From Pirellulales bacterium (GTDB lineage: Bacteria; Planctomycetota; Planctomycetia; Pirellulales; DATAWG01), in the NCBI GenBank assembly GCA_035939775.1, contig DASZFO010000245.1, forward strand, positions 1 through 64,000: a DNA stretch of 64,000 nucleotides, in the 5' to 3' direction. Position 1 is the first letter of the stretch. Every line of letters starts with the position of its first letter. Made by a program: the position numbers and the translations under genes. The notes beneath the pieces are model-generated. The model was not told the DNA's origin. It was given only the letters and a program-made list of their open reading frames with translations, and made no database searches. Shown piece after piece: positions 33,101 to 39,860 of the stretch.

Positions 33101-34602
33101 TTGTTATTGATGATTCCGTTGCCCGTCGAGGAGCCAAAGATGATTTGACCCCCTACGGTCAGTACGGTGTCGCTGCTGATGTGGTAACCGCCCACGCCCG
33201 TATTGTCATAGGGCGACTTGCTTCCAAAATCCTCCGCACCCGTGCCGAGAATGACGACCGCGCTCGTCGTGCCGGTGGCGTTGCCCAGCCGCAGATTGCC
33301 GGTGACCGTCAGGCTGTCTATAACGGTGATCGAGCCGTTTTGGGCCAGCGTGAGGTTGAAATCGCCGCCGATCGTTTCGCGGGCGAGGAGCCCGCCCGTC
33401 GGCGCGAATCCCGCCGTCGCGCCGCCGCTTTGAGTCAGCGTTCCATCACTGAGCGAGCTGCCGGCGAGGAAATTCCACGACCCGGTGCCAGCGTCGAGCG
33501 TGAGGTTGCCATTGACGTTGCCGGTGACGTTGACCGTGCCCCCACTGCGGTTGAATGTGCCCAAGTTCGCCTGCGAGAGACTCCCCGTCAGGTTCACGGT
33601 CGAATTGGTGACGGTGATCGTTCCCAAGTTGCTCAAGCTGCCGCCGAGCGTCAGCGTCGATCCGGTGGCGGTTACCGTTGCCCCCGACTGATTCACGAGA
33701 TCGGCGATCGTGAGACTGGCGCCGTTGACCACTTCGATCGATCCCTGATTCGTCACATTTCCGTTGGTGCTGCCGAGCAAAATCGTGCCGGCGGACGCGC
33801 CGGCGTCGATCGCGCCCTGGTTGACGATGCTGCCGGTCGTAAAGTCGTTGATCATCGATCCGCTCCCGCCTTGGATCGTGATATTCGGGCCGAAGGTCAG
33901 CGTGCCGGAGGCGCCGCCGAGATTCGAATTGTTGTTGATCGAGTCGCTGGAGGATGCGCCGAACACCACAGTGCCGGTTCCCGTGAGTCCGCCGGCGGCA
34001 TGAGTGCTGTCGCCAAACAGAATCTGCCCGGACGTGCTGCCGCCGGCATTGCCCAGCGATAGCGTGCCGTTGAGAGTAAGCCCGTCGTACACCGTCGCAT
34101 TTCCCGATTGCGTGGCGGCGTCGATGACTCCGTTCACTGTGACGCCATCGAGCGTGCCGCCGGAAGTGGAGAGCGAGATGACGGCGCCCCCTGTCTCGCT
34201 GAATGTCCCGCCCAGGATCGTTCCGCCGGCCAGAGTCAGGTTCGCCCCGATTTGGGCGGTGGTTCCAACTTGCAAAGTTCCGCCGGTGAGCTTCACCAGA
34301 TCGCTGGTGACGAGGCGATTGATGGATTGAATTCCCGACGAAATCTGAATCGTCGGGTTGCCCGAGATGCTGATGGTGACGTCGTCCGCGGGACCGGGCA
34401 GTGCGTTGGTCGACCAGTTCGCGGGGTTCGTCCAGCTTGTGCCGTCACCGGCGCCTGTCCAACTGACGGCCGTAAGAAGACAACGACCCTCGAGCCGTTC
34501 AAGTCCGAGGTGGACGAAATTCGGGCCTCGGCGTCCGCGGCTCCGTGCTTGCCTTCGGGGCATTGCATCGCGACGGCGATTCGGAGAACGATGTTTTCCC
34601 AT
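24163..34602 (-). CDS. Giant RHS/YD-repeat surface protein with LEPR-like N-terminus
   Basis: 3479 aa. The N-terminus is basic with LERLEGRCLLTA (about residues 35-46), the planctomycete LEPR-type motif. Residues ~50-1200 are beta-helix-like with a long unit repeated several times (GTVVFG, NNNSNLGGASGTLTFGPNIT, GTITVTNSTVNLTGSLSQANL). About 1270-1480 has pre-peptidase-like beta domains (GDQDIWTFFGRSGEAVTAYV). About 1590-1690 has an IPT-like domain. About 1900-2690 is an RHS shell with around twenty YD repeats and the core end FYSTAVGRFTSSDPLQLG ... FVDPSG. A helical tip (2690-2850), DUF11-like beta domains (DPNDKIGPGFGPSGFVA), a fibronectin-like domain and the shared VIGGTAGSP module (~3267) follow, and the end is a Ser/Ala-rich tail. 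GAGG precedes ATG 34602 by 7 nt. No toxin motif was recognised. Confidence 0.9.
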   Translation of the reverse strand: MGKHRSPNRRRDAMPRRQARSRGRRGPNFVHLGLERLEGRCLLTAVSWTGAGDGTSWTNPANWSTNALPGPADDVTISISGNPTIQISSGIQSINRLVTSDLVKLTGGTLQVGTTAQIGANLTLAGGTILGGTFSETGGAVISLSTSGGTLDGVTVNGVIDAATQSGNATVYDGLTLNGTLSLGNAGGSTSGQILFGDSTHAAGGLTGTGTVVFGASSSDSINNNSNLGGASGTLTFGPNITIQGGSGSMINDFTTGSIVNQGAIDAGASAGTILLGSTNGNVTNQGSIEVVNGASLTIADLVNQSGATVTATGSTLTLGGSLSNLGTITVTNSTVNLTGSLSQANLGTFNRSGGTVNVTGNVNGNLTLDAGTGSWNFLAGSSLSDGTLTQSGGATAGFAPTGGLLARETIGGDFNLTLAQNGSITVIDSLTVTGNLRLGNATGTTSAVVILGTGAEDFGSKSPYDNTGVGGYHISSDTVLTVGGQIIFGSSTGNGIINNNLNFIPKPGPNDPPAVLSYSDMGATTYLGGSKIEISGAIQGGVGSIANFYSRSTIQVDTSVIASGANSSISVGGSGSLGVTQNSLINKGTLQAINGATLALGDLTQSTGTVSVNGAALQLFDSLANNSTITATNSTVDLHGTFTQAGLGTFNSSGSIVDLSGTLSGGLTLDASTGSWFLHAGTVLGGAVSESGGAELAFTQFGGILKNGVTFNGDMDLDAGLNASLQASPIVNVDGGLTLNGTMYLGNTASSAFGTVIFGDNLNAPGSLVGTGTVVFGGTRVFGNSLFNGWVGTGSQTLTIGPNITIRGQSGSLQQQAGTTGNTIVVQGTISADVAGGTIQLGTFGPVVNQGSIQVINGGTISGVGLINSAGKTITVTNSTLSLSSNWSNNGTIVATNSTLNLAGSFTRATLGNFVRTGGTVNLTGTLYGGLNLDAANGSWTLVGGTINGGAVNTSGGSQLILSNFGGTLAGVTVNGNVDATQQSAQATFTGGLVLNGTITMGSGTNNSATLYFGGFNVAAGSLIGNGTIVFGFNQGGGNVIDNNSNLSGASGTLTIGPHITIEGKTGGFRNSFASGAIINEGRIVAADPAGTISISTGGGTFSNQGTMQANGGTFSTLGTIGIDGAGTLSTDLSGSFSVGGSILGNSTAFASSNPQGVTTLNGGFSPGNPLLLEVMSQDLGNTAAGFKNNFVYGTINVAGDVRLVDQFANAPGGPNALYANSLLVSAGTLDLNGLHVYARAVQINNGASVVNGTITQFPDGGQIDINSAVPGTISPAGDQDIWTFFGRSGEAVTAYVNPGTGTVPAPITPNLIFAGIQLIAPNNSVLASGNSAAFGAAVSLPNITLPTDGVYSIKISAATGHTNTATGNYAVAVWDVTPQIQPLLLGQPTNGSIRTPFDIQQWTFSALAGEQVQFHLINSTSTGIVYSLTGPNNFAAFSNASGDSPLINLPSSGTYTLSASGVNGATGHYAFAVNPTTQTDLPLGGLVNGTLAGSGQAELFTIAVPAVQTLITSLTDPASNDSNELYLRFGSPPTRETFDYRYTTANSANQTITIPNAAIGTWYVLVYGNYVPVASTFSLSAGGVQLQLNDVLPKAIGNAAPMTLRLTGDGFEPGTTVSLVGPGNTQIPATSVNDVSFTQLVATFPQGLPAGVYSVVVNQGASSSTLPGALTISAGGAAHLQTGLQVPAALGRHIASTLYVTYANDGTVAMPAPLLVLQSTDPVQVPLMTLDPSRISPGLVTTRVPDGYSTSLMMLANGAVPGILEPGESFTVPVYWGGLEQPWDLTHTTIPMSLGAVDTSGTDTIDWNSLKSSLQPPDIPNGAWNSVFSTLVAQLGSTSGQFVGALDTSAAYLGGLGQNVNDVDKLFGFMIAQADAELGPAQTLASASDAILPLPNAASLGFERDYQQAIGSRYTAGILGLGWQTSWQLALSKNSDGSIGVGFGGQLTATFQPDSSKYGGFVSPLQGETLTATGGGTYTLTQRDGTFAVFGASGLLAYEQDTNGNRLTLTYNGTNQLTAITASSGQSLTLAYNAAGRLASLTDSAGRVTTYSYDPSNQFLLSVTGSDGTISYAYDATTNALTSITHPDGTHTFYSYDAQGRVAGTSADGGAGAIAFTYNGLGEVTATNALGDATQSFYDAAGFPVKGVDGLGNPVYSTFDSQGNLLSLTDAAGDTSTYTYDAAGNLLTATDPLHAVTQFTYGAMSRLASFTDPNGNVTHYAYDANGNLTTATYADGSGAAYTYDPLGDPISYVNRNGQPATMTYNASGQTAHETFADGSHYDYTYDARNNLLTASDATGITTFTYDSADRMTSVSYPGGKSLTFTYDAGGRRTSMVDQSGYTVNYAYTPAGDLSQLTDGSNQPVVTYHYDAARRLQEQDNANGTFTTYEYDAAGNLMHLVNHAPGGAANSRFDYTYDLRGQETSMATLDGSWTYSYDADGQLVRAVFTSTNPSLPNQDLAYNYDPNGNRTSTVINGVTTAYVTNALNQYTSIGGTTQQYDADGNLIFDGTNTYTYDQLDELTGVSNAQGATQYVYNALGQRVSTIAGGQTTQFVNDPLGLGNVVGTYDGAGSLVAHFDHGLTLVSQLTAAGARYFYDFDATGSTAGLTDATGSYVNRYRYLPFGESQSVTAATANSFQFVGAFGVQAEGGGLSFMRARFYSTAVGRFTSSDPLQLGGGDTNFYRYAANQPVQFVDPSGQIIWFTNNDLELGDADTYYHSTVYNYNWPPVYSYGYDPTLSADENEQVALKAQIDAFDKSITHDTAELDDMEHPKSVDFLPFDISRVLFGLPANFAVMKVIDWALPGPHDLHDQLAEDLRRLKAEQRILELKFLALNGLNLEGTIFGLSRIASAVDPNDKIGPGFGPSGFVAAGTALPYRVDFENDPSATAPAQQVVITDQLSSNLDWSSFRLNEVGWGDTEITVPANSQHFQTTVPMTFNGESFNVEVQIGIDLATGLITAQFFSIDPVTSLPPDVLTGFLPPEDGTGRGMGHISYTISPIAGLPTGTQIRNVADVSFDEQPIIATDQVSETDPTQGTDPAKEALVTIDAGPPTSSVAALPPTEASTTFTVNWSGQDDAGGSGIGSYNVYVSDSGGAYMLFQSNTTATSAAFTGQDFHTYAFYCVATDNVGNQQSVPTAPQATTYVNAPIPVTSTSDSGPGSLRQALLDAAGAPGQTHTIQFALPAGSQTISLLSSLPDVTDPLIALVDATQNVTIDPSSATAWNDNSSLTLTGAGTLTISGGIEGTGNLTVNAGNSLTAGHIIQSALVIGGTAGSPATVTIAASDANGNPLNSVGASDTRMTVDAMANSPQPAPPTAGSASAVATASPLTATTASSEPPISVAVAANSRDSFGSTLAVNSNSSDSAGLIALQSSRETFGALGLAYSASNEGERLSSLTATGVASTSDAATFLERQTAITKNGNSELLHCDAVGAAFADADVLEWAAFALDPRPPAADADFSLLSDDLLDAIGRHWHN

Positions 34603-34719
34603 TTGAACCTCGCACGTTTGTCATCCAATCAGCCCATCGCGGACAAGAACGCCCTTGGAAGTTTGAATCCAGGCGCCTCGACGTTCCATCAGCGACGGTA
34701 AACCCGGAACGTGCCCCGC

Positions 34720-37434
34720 TCACTTTCTCTCAGCGCCGGGACTTGTGTCGGAGCGAGGCTTGTCGGGCTTGAATCGTTCCAGTGCCGCCTTCCGAGCTTC
34801 CAGTTCTTTCCGCCACTTCGCGGCGTCGTCCGGCTTGCCTGTGACCTCATAGAACAGCACTATCCGTTCTATGGCCTCGGCCAAGTGAGGCTTGCCGCTG
34901 GCGGGCATCGTGGCTTCACATTCTTTCATTTCGTCGAGAGCTTGGATGAGCAGAGGCCCTGCCTTGTCCAACTTTTGTTGGCCCAGCAGGGCGCTGCCCA
35001 GTAGTGACTTCGCGTCGAATGTCGTCCACGCGTCGGGCATCTTCTGTTTTCGAACGGCCAGGCATTCACGCAGAATGGACTCGGCCAGGGTGTACCTCTT
35101 TTGCAACAGGTACCTTCGGCCCAACTCAGCGAGCGCCCCGGCCGGTTCCAAGGTGTCCGGTCCGTACTGATCGGGCATCGACGTCGCTGACTCGAGTAAG
35201 AGCTGCCTGGCCTTGGCTGGTTGGTCGGTCGCCTCATAAGCCGCTGCGAGTTCATACGTGCCTGTGACCGTCAAAGGGTGATCCGGACCGCATCTGGCCT
35301 TGCAGGCCGGCAGGGATTCCTCCAGAATCGCCATTACCTGCCCTGGCTGCCCGACGGCCAAGTAAATCTCGGCGAGGTTGTTCGTCGTGTTGAGAGTCTG
35401 AGGATGATCGCGCCCAAGCGTGTCCTTCATCAGTGCGAGAGACTGCTTGAACAGCTCCATGGCTTCCGGAAGCCGCCCGGCAACTTGATATGCCAGTGCG
35501 AGGTTGTTCATGGTCTGGAACGTGACGTCATCGCTCTTTCCGAGTTTGGTTTTGCAGAGTTCCAGCGATGGTTCGAGGAGGCGTATCGCTTCGTCCGGGC
35601 GTGCGGCCATCCGATAGGCGTCACCGAGGATCGAGGCTGTCAGCAGTGTGTCGCGGTGGCTGGCGCCAAGCTTGGCCCTCTGCCGCCTCAGCGCTTCCTC
35701 GGCTAATGCGATCGCCTCGTCCAGCCTTCCAGTGCCCCGGAGTGCCCAGGCGAGTTCCCTCATCGCCATCAGTGTCTTTGGGTGGTCCGGGCCGAGCGTT
35801 GCCTGCCGCAACGCTCGCGCCTTCTCGAACATCTCCCCCGCTCGTGCATATAGCCGCAAGCCCTGGTACGTGAAGCCCAGCGTGGCCAGGAGGTCCGCCT
35901 TGAGGTTGGAAGAGTCCGTGAAGTTCGCATCCAACTCGACTGCGGCATGGTCCAAAAGATCGGCCAATCGGATAACCCGACCATCTTCACGCGGATCTGC
36001 TGACCGAAAAAGCTTCACGAGAGAATTGGTCACCGCTTCCGCCTGCCGCCGCGCCTCCTCTGACTCCTTAAGGGCATCTTCCATGAGGGCCTTTGCTTGT
36101 TTGGCCTCGGACAGCGCGCTACCCATTTTTTCCTCCGCCCAAGTCGCCCGCACCGCCTGCCAAGTGCTGACGGCCGCACCCACCATGAGCAGCAAGCCGG
36201 TCACCGCGGCAGTCGCCAAGGCCGCGCGATGCTTGTGAGCAAACTTTCGCAGCCGATAACGGGCGCTGGGCGGCGCTGCCTGCACCGGCTCATCGCTCAG
36301 GTAGCGCTCCACGTCGGCGCCCAGGGCGCTGGCTGTTTCGTAGCGGCGGGCGCGGTCTTTTTCCAGGCACTTCATCACAATCCAATCCAGTTCGCCGCGG
36401 AATAGCCGGCTCAATTGGCGCGGGTCGCTTTTGCGCTGCGTGCCGACAGTGCTGGCCGCTTCGAGGGCCAGAGTCGTCAGCCGCGTGCTGGGCCGTGACG
36501 GTTCCTCCTCGCGGATGATCCGCCGCAGCTCGTCGAACGAGGCGCTCTTCAGCCGCTGGCTGTCGAACGGCGTCGTTCCCGTGAGTAGTTCGTAGAGCAG
36601 CACGCCCGCCGAGAATATGTCGCTGCGGGTATCGACGTCCAACCCACTCATCTCCGCCTGCTCGGGGCTCATGTAGAGCGGGGTGCCGATCATTTGAGTG
36701 AAACCGGTGAATAGAGTTTTGTCGGTCAGCTCTTGCCCGGTGGCCTTGGCCACGCCAAAGTCGATGACCTTGATTACGGGGCGTCCATCGTGCAGCGTGA
36801 CAAGTACGTTCGTCGGCTTGATATCGCGGTGGATGATGCCCTTCTGATGGGCGTGCTGCACGGCCTGGCAGACCGCTACGAACAGCTCCAGCCGGTCGCG
36901 AGTTGCGAGCTTTTTCTCGTCGCAGTACTCGGTCACCGGTACTCCGCGGACCAGTTCCATCACGAAGTAGGGCTGGCCGCTCGCGGTGGTTCCCGCGTCC
37001 AACACTTTGGCAATATTCGGATGATCCATCAGGGCCAGGGCCTGCCGCTCGGCCTCGAAACGGGCGATGACCTGCCTGGTATCCATGCCCGGCTTGATAA
37101 TCTTCAGGGCCACCTTGCGCTGAATCGGCTTGGACTGCTCGGCCGTGAAAACGACGCCGAAGCCCCCTTCGCCGATTTGCTCTAGTAGCTTGTAGGGGCC
37201 GATGACGGTGCCCGGCATCTCAGCGAGAGGCTCGTCCGGGGTGGGATCGCTCGTCGCCGAGCCCCCGAGAAACTTGCCGGCGTATTGGTGGGCCCGCAAT
37301 AGCCGCTCGATACGGCCGCGCAATGCAGCGTCGTTCTGGCACACCACGTCAAGGTAGCGCGCAACTTCTTCGGGCGACTCTTTCTCAATCGCCTCCAGGA
37401 AGATCAGTTTTGCATCGGGTACTACGTGGCTCAT
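34720..37434 (-). CDS. Ser/Thr protein kinase, transmembrane, with TPR sensor domain (module A)
   Basis: 904 aa from ATG 37434. The kinase domain (about residues 78-350) is complete: glycine loop [17 protein letters not shown] with Lys, [25 protein letters not shown]. One TM helix lies near residue 410 ([20 protein letters not shown]), followed by coiled coil ([25 protein letters not shown]). The outer part is a series of ~42-residue TPR units of kinesin-light-chain type ([37 protein letters not shown]). It lies 101 nt after an ECF sigma gene in the same direction. In planctomycetes such kinases are paired with ECF sigma factors and may control them by phosphorylation. Confidence 0.95.
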   Translation of the reverse strand: MSHVVPDAKLIFLEAIEKESPEEVARYLDVVCQNDAALRGRIERLLRAHQYAGKFLGGSATSDPTPDEPLAEMPGTVIGPYKLLEQIGEGGFGVVFTAEQSKPIQRKVALKIIKPGMDTRQVIARFEAERQALALMDHPNIAKVLDAGTTASGQPYFVMELVRGVPVTEYCDEKKLATRDRLELFVAVCQAVQHAHQKGIIHRDIKPTNVLVTLHDGRPVIKVIDFGVAKATGQELTDKTLFTGFTQMIGTPLYMSPEQAEMSGLDVDTRSDIFSAGVLLYELLTGTTPFDSQRLKSASFDELRRIIREEEPSRPSTRLTTLALEAASTVGTQRKSDPRQLSRLFRGELDWIVMKCLEKDRARRYETASALGADVERYLSDEPVQAAPPSARYRLRKFAHKHRAALATAAVTGLLLMVGAAVSTWQAVRATWAEEKMGSALSEAKQAKALMEDALKESEEARRQAEAVTNSLVKLFRSADPREDGRVIRLADLLDHAAVELDANFTDSSNLKADLLATLGFTYQGLRLYARAGEMFEKARALRQATLGPDHPKTLMAMRELAWALRGTGRLDEAIALAEEALRRQRAKLGASHRDTLLTASILGDAYRMAARPDEAIRLLEPSLELCKTKLGKSDDVTFQTMNNLALAYQVAGRLPEAMELFKQSLALMKDTLGRDHPQTLNTTNNLAEIYLAVGQPGQVMAILEESLPACKARCGPDHPLTVTGTYELAAAYEATDQPAKARQLLLESATSMPDQYGPDTLEPAGALAELGRRYLLQKRYTLAESILRECLAVRKQKMPDAWTTFDAKSLLGSALLGQQKLDKAGPLLIQALDEMKECEATMPASGKPHLAEAIERIVLFYEVTGKPDDAAKWRKELEARKAALERFKPDKPRSDTSPGAERK

Positions 37435-37535
37435 GACGGACCCCGAGTAAATCGGCTCCACTTACCAATGCCCCGTTTGGGGTGAAAGTGCGCCAATTGA
37501 ACGCGATGATTGTAAAAACCTCCCGCAGACAGCTT

Positions 37536-38093
37536 TCAGTCTTCGCTCAGGCGAGCGGCCAGCCATGCCCGGGCATATGCCCAATGTCGATCGGCGGTGC
37601 GGCGTGGAATTCGTAGAACTTCCGCCGCTTCGCGCTGCGAAAGACCGGCGAAGAACCGAAGCTTTACTAGATTGGCGCAGAGAGCATCCTCAACCGCGAG
37701 CGCCTCCAGTGCGTCGTCGAGAGCGAGCAGATCTTCGTCAGGCGTATCGAGCGCCACTTCGATCTGGTCAAGACTGATTCTCCGGCCACCGCCACCACGT
37801 TTCAGCCGATTGCGATCGCGGGTTCGATTCAGCAGTACCCTACGCATGGCCTCGGCCGCTGCGGCAAAGAAATGACCGCGGCTGTCCCATTGCGGTGAGG
37901 CCTCGGGACCGACCAGACGCAAGTAGGCCTCGTGTACAAGAGCCGTGGCTTGTAGAGTTTGGCCCGGCTTTTCCTGTGCCAGCCTTTGGGCCGCCAGCTT
38001 GCGTAATTCGTCGTAGACGAGCGGCAAGAGCTGCTCGGCGGCGTGTTGATCGCCTTGCTCAACGGCGGATAGGATGCGGGTAACTTCGCTCAT
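37536..38093 (-). CDS. ECF RNA polymerase sigma factor (module A)
   Basis: 185 aa from ATG 38093. Sigma region 2: LLPLVYDELRKLAAQRLAQEKPGQTLQATALVHEAYLRLV and RGHFFAAAAEAMRRVLLNRTRDRNRLKRGGGG. Region 4: LVKLRFFAGLSQREAAEVLRIPRRTADRHWAYARAWLAARL, a helix-turn-helix. It belongs to the Sigma70_ECF/TIGR02999-like type common in planctomycetes and acidobacteria. It precedes kinase A; no anti-sigma factor is adjacent. Its start region is nearly identical at DNA level to module B (46808-47365), and both proteins are 185 aa. Confidence 0.95.
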   Translation of the reverse strand: MSEVTRILSAVEQGDQHAAEQLLPLVYDELRKLAAQRLAQEKPGQTLQATALVHEAYLRLVGPEASPQWDSRGHFFAAAAEAMRRVLLNRTRDRNRLKRGGGGRRISLDQIEVALDTPDEDLLALDDALEALAVEDALCANLVKLRFFAGLSQREAAEVLRIPRRTADRHWAYARAWLAARLSED

Positions 38094-38586
38094 CGGCACC
38101 ACCACAACTGAGACCACTTTGGAAGTGCTTTGAGTCTAGCCGCTCGCTTGGCCAACCGCCACAAATCAGCCCGCACAGGCGCCGCAAGCATATGTACGCC
38201 GACGCCTCCAAATCACGATTCAAGGGACCCGGTCGCCTGAGAACTCGCGGAGTGGTTGGCAATGGGTGCCCCGTCCAGCCGTGCGGGTCGAATGCACGGC
38301 GGTCGGATCGACCGACGTAGTAAAGTGTGTTCATCGGCGGACCGAAATCAGTTTTGCCGTCCGCCACCGTCGTTTTATCGTGGTAGGGGTCCAAGGTCAT
38401 TCGGCCTTTCAGGGTGAGTCCCGATGGTGACAGGTGGACGACGGCCGTTAGAACTTTTTCTGGCCGGCGTCCAGCGACTCGACGCGACAATCTGTTCCAA
38501 GATGGGACAGGCGACGACAGAGTGAGACGGCACCAGATCGTCGCCTGGGCAATCGGTGCTAGGGGGCACGTCGGATCGGCGGCGAG
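38094..38586. other. Upstream region of sigma/kinase module A, conserved with module B
   Basis: About 490 nt between the sigma gene and the sulfotransferase stop. The part 38110-38314 aligns with 47381-47585 upstream of module B with few gaps (for example GAGACC near the start, CAACCGCCAC, GGTTGGCAATGG or GGTTCGGCAATGG). The remainder (38320-38586) has no recognisable gene. Confidence 0.75.
38300..38314. promoter_or_regulatory. Inverted repeat CGGTCGGATCGACCG upstream of sigma module A
   Basis: A perfect 6-bp inverted repeat with 3-nt centre, 207 nt before the sigma start. The identical 15-mer lies 206 nt before the module B sigma start. A candidate operator or autoregulatory element. Confidence 0.5.
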
Positions 38587-39699
38587 TCAGACCGGATAGC
38601 CCCACTCTTCAAAGCATCGCCGCCACTCCCCTGCGAGCCGCCGACGCAATTCTGGCGCAAGCTCGCCAAACGCGTTCTTTCGATAGCCCAACAGCGACTC
38701 GAGGTATTGACGGAAGGCTGGTTCGGCGACCAGGAAGTCCGGCAGCGCCAGCGCATCGTAGATGTCGCGCACCTGGCCGATCGGATCAGCCTCCAGGGCC
38801 TCAAAGCTCACCTCGTGGAAGCGGCCCGACGGGATGAGTTCGCACTCTTCAAAGAACGCGTCATAGACCTCGCGGTACTGGCGGGCGATGTAGTCTTCGA
38901 GGTCGCTCAAGTCGGGACGCTGGAGAGACCAATACGGCAAGACCTTGCGGTACATGTGCACCGTCGATTGAAAGACCGCCAGGGGATTGCGCCGAATATG
39001 GACGAATCGGGCGTCGGGAAAGGCTTCTAGCAGGAACTTGATGCGGCAGGTGTGGGCCGGCGATTTGAGCACAATCGGCCGGCCGTATTTAAACGAGAGT
39101 TTTTGCACAAAGTAGGCCAGCGCCGCCTGCCACTCCGCAACCTCTGCGCGCGGAACGTTGCGGAACGTGAGATAGCGATCGTAGAAATCGCGACTGCGGG
39201 GAAAAGCCCAGCCGAGCATGACGCTGTGCCCGGTCAGTGAACACAAGGCGAACTCGTCTTCCTGAGGTTCGTCGATCCTCATCGCCACGTTGTCCTGCGG
39301 CCGCTTGCGAGGCATGAAGAAACCCATCAAGCGGGCGGTGGTCCGTTCGGTCGAAAGAAAAGTCCGCGGGAAGAAGACCTGATAGGTGTTCGGACAAGCG
39401 AACCGCGCGTCGCGGGCCAGCAGATTGTGCAGATGCGTCGTGCCGCTCCGCCAGATTCCGAGGATGAATAGCGGCGGATGCACCTTCGTCTCGCGAATCT
39501 TGCGGCCGTAGCGCCACTCTTCCCAACGTGCCCGAACGGAGTTCAATACGCTACTGAATGTGATCGCTGCCGCCCGTGGCCAATAAGGCAGGTCGACGCG
39601 AAAACGATTCGCGCGGAGCACTCTGAGCCAGTCGCCCAAAGTGGCACCGCTGAATGACCCCGTGCCGATGCTTTTCAAGAAGGCGTCACGCCAGGACAT
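38587..39699 (-). CDS. Sulfotransferase family protein
   Basis: 370 aa. The 5'-phosphosulfate-binding loop is LGIWRSGTTHLHNLL (about residues 80-94). The 3'-phosphate site is VHIRRNPLAVFQSTVHMYRK (about 235-254). The central part FYDRYLTF, IVLKSPAHTCRIKFLLEAFPDARF is typical of PAPS-dependent sulfotransferases of the Sulfotransfer_3/LPS sulfotransferase type. The N-terminal ~70 residues (DWLRVLRANRFRVDLPYWPRAA) may be membrane-associated. The acceptor is unknown. It is transcribed toward module A; no sulfate-activation genes are adjacent. Confidence 0.9.
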   Translation of the reverse strand: MSWRDAFLKSIGTGSFSGATLGDWLRVLRANRFRVDLPYWPRAAAITFSSVLNSVRARWEEWRYGRKIRETKVHPPLFILGIWRSGTTHLHNLLARDARFACPNTYQVFFPRTFLSTERTTARLMGFFMPRKRPQDNVAMRIDEPQEDEFALCSLTGHSVMLGWAFPRSRDFYDRYLTFRNVPRAEVAEWQAALAYFVQKLSFKYGRPIVLKSPAHTCRIKFLLEAFPDARFVHIRRNPLAVFQSTVHMYRKVLPYWSLQRPDLSDLEDYIARQYREVYDAFFEECELIPSGRFHEVSFEALEADPIGQVRDIYDALALPDFLVAEPAFRQYLESLLGYRKNAFGELAPELRRRLAGEWRRCFEEWGYPV

Positions 39700-39860
39700 C
39701 GTATTGACTCGCTCGAAATTAATCTGCGAAGTCCGGTTGGAGGCACGACTACTGCCGATTCGCGTCGCCCGGTCTGCCGAATCTTACCAAATGGGTCCTG
39801 CCGCGGTGGCTCAAGCCGTAAGCCGGTCAATTGCCTGGGTGTTATCTTCGACAGATGCCC

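Noticed and set aside
25294-34062. Several 200-350-codon plus-strand frames antisense to the giant RHS gene
   Set aside because: Arg/Gly/Val-rich composition, no motifs, no ribosome sites. The 3479-codon minus-strand frame is continuous and domain-rich.
38059-38490. 143-codon minus-strand frame across the sigma module A upstream region
   Set aside because: The equivalent region of module B does not keep the same protein, although the DNA aligns. Conservation is better explained by regulatory sequence.
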